Positions 1 through 6,269 of a stretch of DNA of 7,380 nucleotides are shown piece after piece. The DNA comes from Thermoplasmata archaeon. Lineage in GTDB: Archaea; Thermoplasmatota; Thermoplasmata; UBA184. The translations under genes and the position numbers were made by a program. Under the pieces are notes generated by a model. That model made no database searches, was not told the DNA's origin, and worked only from the letters and a program-made list of their open reading frames with translations. Within the stretch, counting starts at the first letter, position 1; the number at the start of each line of letters is the position of its first letter. The DNA is taken from the NCBI GenBank assembly GCA_021827545.1, contig JAKAVH010000126.1, positions 1 through 7,380 on the forward strand, in the 5' to 3' direction.

Positions 1-102
1 ATCCTGAGGAAGATCGGCCGGCTACGGGAACTCTACGGCATTCCCGGGCCCGGTTGGGACCCCACCAAGATAAGAACAACGACTATGGAAGCAGGAATCT
101 AG
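1..102 (+). CDS. C-terminal tail of an unidentified upstream protein (partial)
   Basis: The first reading frame is open from the window edge to a TAG at 100-102 and gives a 33-residue tail containing RKIGRLRELYGIPGPGWDP. The peptide has an ordinary amino-acid mix with charged helix-like residues followed by a Gly/Pro turn. The frame's third positions are mostly G/C until the last ten codons, where A/T rises. Frame 2 is stopped at once, and frame 3 reads through but gives an arginine- and glycine-rich sequence with no protein character. I do not recognise the family. Only the final residues are present, so function and length cannot be judged. It points the same way as the thermopsin gene, but the 241-base gap and the promoter-like element before that gene suggest separate transcription. 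Confidence 0.45.
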   Translation: MLRKIGRLRELYGIPGPGWDPTKIRTTTMEAGI

Positions 103-169
103 TCACCATTGGGGACAGTTCGAATATAGGGGGGTCAGAGAAGCTCCTTCAGCCCGTGGCGGACCCTAT

Positions 170-203
170 CCCGCACACCGGGTTAATCTCGCATGGGTGC
201 GGG
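170..203. repeat. 7-bp inverted repeat in the gap before the thermopsin gene
   Basis: CCCGCAC at 170-176 is the exact reverse complement of GTGCGGG at 197-203, with a 20-base loop. It lies about 70 bases after the stop of the partial gene and 140 bases before the thermopsin start. It could be a weak transcript-end hairpin or chance in GC-rich DNA. No T-run follows it. The rest of 103-343 shows no convincing gene. Confidence 0.25.
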
Positions 204-314
204 CCGAACTCGTCTCGTTTCGCCCGCCGCGCGGACCGTTGCGCTGGTCACGAGACCCGGTCAGGTCCGATCGTGGCACGAGGGCTCCTATGGAACCAAG
301 GGGTCACCAAACAG

Positions 315-323
315 TATGTATAA
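315..323 (+). promoter_or_regulatory. Archaeal TATA-like box for the thermopsin gene
   Basis: TATGTATAA stands out as A/T-rich in a GC-rich gap. Its centre is about 25 bases before the ATG at 344. Archaeal TATA boxes usually sit about 25-27 bases before the transcription start, so the transcript would begin at or next to the ATG and be leaderless. An A-rich CCAAAC just upstream (307-312) could serve as the BRE. I see no Shine-Dalgarno motif before 344, which agrees with a leaderless message. The box falls inside the coding sequence of any start chosen further upstream (290 or 197), so it also argues for 344. Confidence 0.5.
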
Positions 324-343
324 CACGTGGGAATCCGCCACCG

Positions 344-3265
344 ATGTCCGAGAGGCTAACCCGGGTCTCGGTGATCGTGCTGTCGTTCATCGCTACCTTT
401 GCCCTGATCGGCGTCCTTCCCGCCGCGCTCGCGCCGGGAGCGGGGGCGTCGCCAGGGGGCCTCGCCTACGGCGCCACTCCGGCCGCAGGCAGTTCGGTCG
501 CTTCCTCACCTCAACCGGGGAGTCTTCCGGCATCTTGGGACACCCCCGCCAGCGGCATTTCTTCTAACGTTCAACAGTTCGATCAGCGCGTCCGGACCAC
601 CGCGGCCGACCTCGGAGCCGCGGGCGTAGCCACGACCGACATCCGGCTTCCCTACGTCGGAGCCCCCGCCCGGGTCGTCGACGGAGCGGTCGAGCCGGGC
701 CCCGCCGTCGCGGCGGCCCAGGTGAGTCCCTTCTATCCCGCGGCACCGGCCCCCGCCGGTATCGCCTATTACGGAGAGAGCGACACTGGCGGCGTCCTCG
801 ATGCGACCATCGTCAACGCTTCGAGCGTCGCGGGCACGCTCACGGTGAACCAGCTGTCGGCTCTCTACCTCGACGTCGACACGCCCGACGACTGGGGGAT
901 TCAGGAGAACTCGGTCCTCGGGAACGTGACTCTGGGCGGCGGTTCGGGCAACGAGTTCTGGTGCCAGAACGCGGTCGATTACTATCAGCACAACCAGACG
1001 CTCAATCTGGGACAGGACACTTGGAACTTCTCAGGTCCCGGGGCCTTCCTTTCCCCGAGGGACGTCCTCCGCCACAACGCGAACGGCTCGTTCGTCACCG
1101 GGCTCTACATCAGCGAGGGACCCTGGATCTACGCTCCGCGGCCGTTCACGATCACGCTCTACCTCAACTCCTCCGTGACCTCGGACGGAAACCAGGAACT
1201 CTGGTACAATTACAGCATCACCGCCGCCCACGGCATCCACAAAGCCGGGAACTACGACTGGCTCGTCTTCGCCTCCGGAGGGCACGTCCTCCCGGGTCAG
1301 ATCGCGCCGTTCGTGGCCGATGGCACCCAGGTCGACCCCGTGGGTAGCACGAACGACTTCGAGCTCGTCTACGGAATCGGGTCCTACAACGGCGCCTCGA
1401 ACAACGTCCTCGCCGCGAACGTCCAGGCAACGCTGAAGTACTGCCCGCAGTCCGTGGCTCTCTGCACGCCCGCCGAGTATGAATCCGTCCCGGCCGCGGT
1501 CGACTTCGGGAGCGAAACCGGGGAGACTTCGACAGGCATCGCTTTCACCTACAGCGGCACGACCGAGAGCGCCTCCGCCGGGCCGCTCGTGCTCCGGGGA
1601 CTCTGGGGCTTCCAGGGGGTCGCGGGTTCCTCGGCCGGGTCGACGCCCGTTACAAACGACATCAAGGTCTCGGGCTCGCCGCTCAAACTCAAAGCGCCGC
1701 CGTACTTCTTCGTCTTCCTCTCGACCTCGAGCTACTACGATAGCTCCTTCGAGTGGGCCCCCGACGCGCCGGTCTGGCACTTGGCTCCGGGGACCTATCA
1801 GTACGTCATCATGCTCTCCGACTACGCCGAAACGACGGGGCACTTCACGGTCGGGACCGCTCCGATGACCCTCGCGGTCACCCTCCACTACCACCCGGCG
1901 AGCGGCGTGTACACGCCGCTCTGGGCGTTTTCGAACGATCAGCTGGCCGGCATCTCGAGCGCGGGCACGGGGACGATCGCGCACCCGTACCTCCTCTTCA
2001 ACAACCCGACCTCGTCATGCACGAAGTGCGGCGGGGCCGTCGATAACAACCTCTCGAGCTACTTCTTCTCGGCGAACGACTTCTTCTACCCGACGTTCGC
2101 CGGCATCCTCATGGATGGGACGAATGCCTACACCGAGGTGCTCAACCCCCCGAGCTTTTGCACGTTCTGGTTCGCATGGGGCAGCGGGTCCGGTTCGACC
2201 AACGTCTGCTTCGACCTGCAGCTCGAGTTCGTGTCCGCGAAGCACGTAACGCTGGCTCACGCGGACGTCGCAGGGGGCTGGCCAGCGATGTTCGAGGTCG
2301 AGACGGACCTTGGGGCCGTCGACCCGACCCAGAACTTCTTCCCGCAGGGGAACGTGATGTTCTGGAACTCCTCGAACAACCTCGTGATGTCGAGCACGTT
2401 CGTTCCGACGATCAATCCGCCCTTCCCGGGGTACGGTACGCCGGTGACCTGCTTCTTCTCCTGCATCTCCCCGGACGCGCTCCTCTTCTACGGTGGGTCG
2501 CACAACACGGTCTGGGGGAACACGTTCCACGACCCTACCGTTCCCGCGACCGGCGACGCGTTCGCGAGCTGGACCGGTCTTGCTGAGTCCGAGAGCGGCG
2601 ACCTGCTCTACAACAACAACTTCACGATCGACAACCCGGTCGTTTGGCTTCCCTTCGACATGTACCGGGACGCCTGTCCGGATGCCTATGCGGCCCAGTG
2701 CGGGCCGCTCGTTCCCCCCGCCTACCACGATACCTGGGACGTTCGGATACAGCCGGCGAGCCACGTCTCCGACATCGTGAACGGCTTCGCCCTCTCCGGT
2801 AACATCCTCGGTCCTTCCTACCACTGGCAGGGAGGTAACTATTGGAGCAACTATGGGAACATGCTGAACCCGATCGGCAAGCTCCCGTACGTGAACACGT
2901 TCAACTACTCCGACTACGTCGGCTCGGACGTCCTCCCGCCCGGGACGGACACGGTGCACCGAAGCATCCTAGTCGGGGGCGACTACCACCCGCTCCTTCG
3001 CGCCCCCACGGGCCTGATCCCGGTCGCGTTCATCGAGAGCGGCCTACCCGCTCACTCCGCCTGGGAGGCGAGCATCGGTTCGGGTCTCTGGTTCGGCTCG
3101 AACTCGCCGATCGTGCTCCTGTTTGCGCCGGCGGGAGTTCAGACGTTCGCAGTGAGCGAGACGGCGGGGTATTCGCTTATCTCCATATCCGGGCCTAACA
3201 GCCCCACGTTGAGCTCGATCGACGTGACGGGTCCGTCCGAGTTCTTCCTCCAGTTCGGGACGTAA
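344..3265 (+). CDS. Secreted thermopsin-family (A5) protein with C-terminal beta-helix and Ig-like domain
   Basis: This encodes 973 residues. Residues 1-35 form a signal peptide: MSERLTR, then a hydrophobic stretch ending LPAALA. The thermopsin domain begins near PAPAGIAYYG (G139-G144) and contains FWCQNAVDYY (205-214), TWNFSG (226-231), YGIGSYNG (343-350), FGSETGETSTGI (388-399) and LWGF (420-423). Such motifs are typical of thermopsins, acid proteases acting outside archaeal cells. The catalytic residues of the family are not well settled, so activity cannot be read off the sequence. A linker of Ig-like character follows, then a beta-helix region (about 540-886) with Asn-rich turns and the NosD-like closing motifs GGNYWSNY (830-837) and GGDYHPLL (878-885). 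The C-terminal domain starts VAFIESGLP (894-902). There is no C-terminal membrane anchor, so the protein is probably released or held non-covalently. N-x-S/T sequons are numerous. There are eleven cysteines, ten of them in close pairs. The frame is also open upstream (ATG 290, GTG 197), but the signal peptide and the TATA box favour 344. Confidence 0.88.
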   Translation: MSERLTRVSVIVLSFIATFALIGVLPAALAPGAGASPGGLAYGATPAAGSSVASSPQPGSLPASWDTPASGISSNVQQFDQRVRTTAADLGAAGVATTDIRLPYVGAPARVVDGAVEPGPAVAAAQVSPFYPAAPAPAGIAYYGESDTGGVLDATIVNASSVAGTLTVNQLSALYLDVDTPDDWGIQENSVLGNVTLGGGSGNEFWCQNAVDYYQHNQTLNLGQDTWNFSGPGAFLSPRDVLRHNANGSFVTGLYISEGPWIYAPRPFTITLYLNSSVTSDGNQELWYNYSITAAHGIHKAGNYDWLVFASGGHVLPGQIAPFVADGTQVDPVGSTNDFELVYGIGSYNGASNNVLAANVQATLKYCPQSVALCTPAEYESVPAAVDFGSETGETSTGIAFTYSGTTESASAGPLVLRGLWGFQGVAGSSAGSTPVTNDIKVSGSPLKLKAPPYFFVFLSTSSYYDSSFEWAPDAPVWHLAPGTYQYVIMLSDYAETTGHFTVGTAPMTLAVTLHYHPASGVYTPLWAFSNDQLAGISSAGTGTIAHPYLLFNNPTSSCTKCGGAVDNNLSSYFFSANDFFYPTFAGILMDGTNAYTEVLNPPSFCTFWFAWGSGSGSTNVCFDLQLEFVSAKHVTLAHADVAGGWPAMFEVETDLGAVDPTQNFFPQGNVMFWNSSNNLVMSSTFVPTINPPFPGYGTPVTCFFSCISPDALLFYGGSHNTVWGNTFHDPTVPATGDAFASWTGLAESESGDLLYNNNFTIDNPVVWLPFDMYRDACPDAYAAQCGPLVPPAYHDTWDVRIQPASHVSDIVNGFALSGNILGPSYHWQGGNYWSNYGNMLNPIGKLPYVNTFNYSDYVGSDVLPPGTDTVHRSILVGGDYHPLLRAPTGLIPVAFIESGLPAHSAWEASIGSGLWFGSNSPIVLLFAPAGVQTFAVSETAGYSLISISGPNSPTLSSIDVTGPSEFFLQFGT

Positions 3266-3283
3266 CTCGGGTGGATTTCCGAG
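3266..3283 (+). terminator. Weak hairpin directly after the thermopsin stop
   Basis: CTCGG (3266-3270) pairs with CCGAG (3279-3283) around the loop GTGGATTT. It begins on the base after the TAA. Only five base pairs and no following T-run are present, so a role in ending the thermopsin transcript is a guess from position. Confidence 0.18.
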
Positions 3284-3311
3284 GGCCACAGGATCGCCAA
3301 CGACGACCCCC

Positions 3312-3336
3312 AAAAAGGGGAGCGGGCGGAGGCTCC
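3312..3336 (-). terminator. Intrinsic-terminator-like hairpin plus T5, minus strand
   Basis: Read on the minus strand, GGAGC (3336-3332), an 8-base loop and GCTCC (3323-3319) form a stem, followed by CC and five Ts (3316-3312). It lies about 180 bases beyond the permease stop and could end the ABC operon transcript before it runs into the convergent thermopsin gene. Archaeal termination depends mainly on T-runs, and five Ts is marginal. Confidence 0.3.
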
Positions 3337-3474
3337 CTTGAGGCCCTGATCTGAGCTTCGCACTTTGCCAGCAAGCATACTACATCGCGGGCGTGTCGCA
3401 GTCCGCGCCTCGGCGAGCCCGTCGCAAGGCGCGCGAGACGACCCGGAGCGTGACGGACCGGAGCCCAGCGTTCC

Positions 3475-3489
3475 CGCCGCAGAGCGGCG
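3475..3489 (-). terminator. 6-bp GC hairpin just downstream of the permease
   Basis: CGCCGC (3475-3480), loop AGA, GCGGCG (3484-3489) form a perfect compact stem that starts 23 bases after the permease stop on the minus strand. It would be stable in RNA and could protect or define the 3' end of the ABC operon message. There is no T-run after it, so calling it a terminator is tentative. Apart from these hairpins, 3266-3512 shows nothing I can call a gene. Confidence 0.25.
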
Positions 3490-3512
3490 TCGTGTATGCG
3501 CCCCCGATGAGA

Positions 3513-4319
3513 TCAGATTTGCCGGCCCTCTTGGATCGAGACGGAGCGGATACGACCCAGAAGAACGGTCGCCAGTCCGACGAGGACGGCCACCCAGAGT
3601 GCCAACGCGCCGACGGAGATGGGCCACGACAGCACCGGAGAAGTGGTAGTCCCGAGTACGACTCGGGCCGGGGTGCCGCTGAACGCCTGGTAGAGGAGGC
3701 TCTCCATATCATTCCAGGGCGACAGGTACAACACCCATGCTGGCACGGACAAGAATAGCTGGGTGAAACCAAAGATGTACGAGAGGATGAGCGGGAAGAA
3801 TTCGATGAAGTTCATGTGCCGGAGCCCGAGAAAGTTGATCACCACCAGAACGAGAGTCGTGGCAAGGCCCATCATGAACGCTCCCGAAAGCACCGCGACG
3901 CCGATCATGGCGGGCAGATTCGCGGGAAGCATCGTGCTTCCGAAATGAGTGCTGAAGAGCCCGCTTACGACGGCCACCATCACGAGGCTGAGCAACACGG
4001 CCATCGCGGCCGCCGCGACGATCAACGCGGACGTGTAGCGAACCGGAGATAGCCGAGTGTAGCGAAACCCGAAGGCAAGCGCCGATGTGCCGTACGTGAT
4101 ACTGGAGGCGACGCTCATCGCGAGCGTGGTGAGCGAGAAAAGGGTAATCACGGCGAACCAGGCCGAGGTGTACGCGGACTCGGCGGAGTGACCCGGAGCG
4201 AGACCGCCCGAAAACACGTAGGCGCCCAGTACGAACCAGAACGCCATGAACACCACGCCCCAGAACCAGAGCGCAGGGTTTGTGAGAACGGCTCGAGTGT
4301 ACCGCCACGCGAGTGTCAT
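3513..4319 (-). CDS. ABC-2-type transporter permease, six membrane helices
   Basis: This encodes 268 residues and forms the membrane part of an ABC exporter with the ATPase encoded just before it. Six hydrophobic segments are visible near residues 16-37, 52-74, 97-121, 136-164, 170-190 and 232-256. A short basic N-terminus (MTLAWRYTRA) and a basic tail (GRIRSVSIQEGRQI) suggest both ends face the cytoplasm. Six helices in about 270 residues is the usual ABC-2 permease build. I see no motif that identifies the substrate. The chosen ATG at 4319 overlaps the ATPase stop in an ATGA; I see no Shine-Dalgarno motif before it, so re-initiation by ribosomes finishing the ATPase is likely. The frame is open 69 codons further upstream, but that part is arginine-rich and overlaps the ATPase, so it is a shadow. 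Family assignment rests on topology and the partner gene, not on a diagnostic motif. Confidence 0.85.
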   Translation of the reverse strand: MTLAWRYTRAVLTNPALWFWGVVFMAFWFVLGAYVFSGGLAPGHSAESAYTSAWFAVITLFSLTTLAMSVASSITYGTSALAFGFRYTRLSPVRYTSALIVAAAAMAVLLSLVMVAVVSGLFSTHFGSTMLPANLPAMIGVAVLSGAFMMGLATTLVLVVINFLGLRHMNFIEFFPLILSYIFGFTQLFLSVPAWVLYLSPWNDMESLLYQAFSGTPARVVLGTTTSPVLSWPISVGALALWVAVLVGLATVLLGRIRSVSIQEGRQI

Positions 4320-5122
4320 GCGATTCGGTCGAGCAAGTAGCCGAGATTGCTCACTCCTTTCAGGGGTAGATCTCCGTGATCGAGGGTGACTGACACCTCT
4401 CCGATGCTCGAGTGGAACCCGGCGAGCGCGTCGGGCTGGTGGCCACGGCTCACGTGGAGCCGATCGATATCCCCGGCGCGGAAGCGACCGATGAGTTGGC
4501 CCTCGAACATGAAGTAGAGACCCCACTCCGGAAGTGACAGGAGCAGGTCGAGTTCGTGGGTGCTCAGCGCAACTGACGCCGAAGACCGGTTGAGCAAGTC
4601 GATGTACCTCCGCCGACGTCCGAAGTCGACGTTGTCAAAAGGCTCATCGAGAAGCAGCAAGCGAGGGGAGAAGGCCATGGCCAGCAGGTCCCCGACCAAC
4701 TTGGATTGCCCCGTGGAGAGACGAAAGAGAGGGCGTTCGAGGACCCCCTTCAGTCCAAAGTCGTCGATCCATCGCCGCAGCTCCTCGTCCGACCGACCGG
4801 TGAGGTCGGCCCAGATCGAGATCAGTCCGCCCACCGGGACGGTCATCAGCCGGTAGACTTCCTCGAGATTCGTTCCGACCCCGAGCTGCCGTCGGATGGT
4901 TCGCACATCGTGGCCCAGAACGTGTACCGATCCTCCGCTCACCGGCGCGAGACCTAGGGCGGCCTTCAAGAGAGTCGTCTTTCCGCTCCCGTTCGGACCG
5001 ACGATGGCGATCTTCTCGCGGCCCAGCTCGAGCGAGGCCGCGACCACCGCGTCGGTATCGGAGCCGGGGTATCGAACGGTCAGATCGCGAACGGAAAGAG
5101 TAGAATCTGGTCCGGTCGACAT
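4316..5122 (-). CDS. ABC transporter ATP-binding protein
   Basis: This encodes 268 residues, the cytoplasmic ATPase that should power the permease encoded after it. The nucleotide-binding domain is complete: a tyrosine in VRYPG (Y18) fits the A-loop, Walker A is GPNGSGKTT (42-50), the signature is LSTGQ (135-139, Thr in place of the usual Gly), Walker B is LLLLDEP (155-161) with catalytic Glu160, the D-loop is NVD (164-166) and the switch histidine is H189 in STHE. The place where a Q-loop glutamine is expected reads VGTNLEEVY, so Asn85 seems to replace it. About 50 residues after the core (from 220) form a small C-terminal extension, which is common in drug- and lipid-type ABC-2 ATPases. The start at 5122 is favoured because GAGGTG lies five bases before this ATG; the 94 codons open upstream are arginine- and proline-rich and lack any domain. 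A TTGAAGTA stretch about 40 bases upstream (near 5157-5164, minus) could be a weak TATA element. Confidence 0.9.
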   Translation of the reverse strand: MSTGPDSTLSVRDLTVRYPGSDTDAVVAASLELGREKIAIVGPNGSGKTTLLKAALGLAPVSGGSVHVLGHDVRTIRRQLGVGTNLEEVYRLMTVPVGGLISIWADLTGRSDEELRRWIDDFGLKGVLERPLFRLSTGQSKLVGDLLAMAFSPRLLLLDEPFDNVDFGRRRRYIDLLNRSSASVALSTHELDLLLSLPEWGLYFMFEGQLIGRFRAGDIDRLHVSRGHQPDALAGFHSSIGEVSVTLDHGDLPLKGVSNLGYLLDRIA

Positions 5123-5127
5123 TGTCC

Positions 5128-5133
5128 CACCTC
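5128..5133 (-). promoter_or_regulatory. Shine-Dalgarno site of the ABC ATPase gene
   Basis: On the minus strand GAGGTG is followed by five bases and then the ATG ending at 5120. It matches the archaeal/bacterial 16S tail complement GGAGGTGAT over six bases. It fixes the start of the ATPase and shows that this message has a leader, unlike the thermopsin gene. Confidence 0.6.
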
Positions 5134-5160
5134 GGGGAGTCCGACTCGGACGGTGGTACT

Positions 5161-5877
5161 TCAACCGATGGGTCGAGCGACGGCGGAGTCGTTTGCTCCG
5201 CCGTGGAGGGTGGCGGTCGCATTGGTTGTCGGTGGCTCCTCGTCGCGCTCGGCGAGGAAAGCGTGGCGACCCGCAAACTCTGCGTCTCGGGCTCGGCACT
5301 GCTTCCGGTCGCGAGAGCCGAGCAGTCGTGCCTTCGCAATGCGGGTCCGGCCCACTTCGTGCCGCTCGTCGACTGCCGGCCATCAGACCGGGCTCGCAGT
5401 GCACGAAATCTGCTTACAGTCAACCGCACTCTGTCAACGGGTATCTTGCCTACGGCGAACCAAACCTTCCACTTCCGCGGGCTCGCGATCGGGGGTTCCC
5501 CCTCGCTTGAGGACGCTCCCTCCCGAACTCGCAGCTCCAGTTGCGTGCAGTACCAGAGTTGCTCGAGAAAGAGCGTGAATGGCAGGCCCCCCAAGTAGTC
5601 TGGTCGGTCGATCTCGATCGTGGTCACCGGGAGTCGTACTCGGACCGGTCGGTTTGTTGACCTTGGCCCGGCCACGTCGACGGCGAGCAACGTTGTGCAC
5701 AACCGCGATCGCGACGCCCGCGAGAACCCCTACGATGGCGACAACGATACCGAGAAACTGGGCCGCCGACGTACCGGAGGGGGCGAAGAAGACCGGGATG
5801 GCAGCGCCTGACGGGTAGAACGCGGACGGTGGGCTTCGCGATAAGGCGCAAGACGCGTCCCCGTTGCGCAAGCGCAA
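5161..5877 (-). pseudogene. Frame-disrupted ORF with one membrane helix, upstream of the ABC pair
   Basis: No single frame explains this stretch. From 5877 (a TTG; the first residues are doubtful) one frame reads to FFAPSGTSAAQFLG, then a membrane helix IVVAIVGVLAGVAIAVV, then HNVARRRRGRAK (down to about 5665). Codon third positions in the helix segment are about 75 % G/C. Between about 5680 and 5630 the coding character moves to the next frame, giving VTTIEIDRPDYLGGLPFTLF and later RKWKVWFAVGKIPVDRVRLT (about 76 % G/C at third positions, against 47 % in the first frame). Below 5383 the first frame again looks natural (AEFAGRHAFLAERDEEPP), stopping with TGA at 5163-5161, 38 bases before the ATPase start. 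The two shifts compensate. This could be a decayed gene, a real gene with two indel errors in the assembly, or two small overlapping genes. I do not recognise the family. Its position suggests it was the first gene of the ABC operon, with the helix as an N-terminal anchor. Confidence 0.35.
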
Positions 5878-5971
5878 TTTCGGGAATCGGTTAGCGCCTC
5901 CTCTGAGAACGAGTCCTTTGGCTGGGTCGGCAAGTGCTCGATGAACTGACGGCGAAGACCGTACGTGGCCG

Positions 5972-5988
5972 TGTCGGCGAAGCCGACA
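5972..5988. repeat. Perfect 7-bp hairpin with GAA loop
   Basis: TGTCGGC (5972-5978), loop GAA, GCCGACA (5982-5988). The stem is perfect and the triloop compact, so RNA from either strand would fold tightly. It could be a regulator binding palindrome or a transcript-end structure. No T-run follows on either strand. Confidence 0.45.
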
Positions 5989-6042
5989 GACCGGACGGCG
6001 GGCTGTGTGTCTGATGGCCGGCTTGCGGTGATCCCCGGGCCC

Positions 6043-6084
6043 AGGGCAGCCGTACGAGGTACCCTGATGGCGTAGGGCTGCCCT
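6043..6084. repeat. 9-bp inverted repeat with 24-base spacer
   Basis: AGGGCAGCC (6043-6051) is the exact reverse complement of GGCTGCCCT (6076-6084). The spacer contains a second small repeat, GTAC-GAG-GTAC (6052-6062), next to the left arm. A 9-base match is less likely by chance than the other hairpins here. It could be an operator, a structured leader or a small RNA hairpin; nothing in the sequence decides between these. Confidence 0.45.
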
Positions 6085-6205
6085 CTATGGGGCTCGCCGT
6101 CGTCTGGGTCGCCCTCTCACGCGAATGACCCGGGGCGGCAACACGTGGGCCCCACGCGACCCGCAGCCGGTTCCCTTTCGCGACCGTCGCACGCCTCCTC
6201 GGACG

Positions 6206-6215
6206 TAGATATACT
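6206..6215 (+). promoter_or_regulatory. TATA-like element before the reductase gene
   Basis: TAGATATACT is the most A/T-rich stretch in the gap. With the usual 25-base spacing, transcription would start near 6235-6238, after the possible ATG at 6225 and about 33 bases before the ATG at 6270. This supports 6270 as the start. No clear BRE is seen, so confidence is low. The core GATATAC could also be read as a TATA element on the other strand. Confidence 0.33.
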
Positions 6216-6269
6216 CCCTCTCCGATGGTCGGTCCGGGCCATGTAGCAGGTGGGCCCCCAAGGCGCTTC

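Larger units (their letters stand above)
5878..6205. other. Stretch without a convincing gene, containing inverted repeats
   Basis: Short open frames exist on both strands here (a minus frame from 6116 to 5730, and a plus frame 5907-6011), and some look protein-like because of the high G/C content. None has a credible start codon with a ribosome binding site, and they contradict each other. The notable content is two inverted repeats (5972-5988 and 6043-6084). The stretch separates the minus-strand ABC operon from the plus-strand reductase, so promoters for one or both would be expected here. Confidence 0.4.

Noticed and set aside
197..343. N-terminal extension of the thermopsin frame (GTG 197 or ATG 290)
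   Set aside because: It is Arg/Pro-rich, would bury the signal peptide internally, and overlaps the TATA-like box at 315-323.
1031..1984. 317-codon open frame on the minus strand inside the thermopsin gene
   Set aside because: It is rich in Arg, Gly, Asp and Val, has no domain pattern or ribosome binding site, and lies opposite an intact well-supported gene; long antisense frames are common in GC-rich DNA.
2015..2959. 314-codon open frame on the minus strand inside the thermopsin gene
   Set aside because: It has the same Arg/Val/Glu-rich shadow composition and no recognisable start or motif.
5122..5598. 158-codon plus-strand frame opposite the broken ORF
   Set aside because: Its third-position bias is mirrored from the minus frame. 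The translation is Ser/Arg/Cys-rich, starts with TTG and lacks a ribosome binding site. Kept only as an alternative to test.
6225..6269. Earlier ATG for the reductase
   Set aside because: It adds 15 Gly/Pro-rich residues absent from CurA-type enzymes and lies only about 14 bases after the centre of the TATA-like element.
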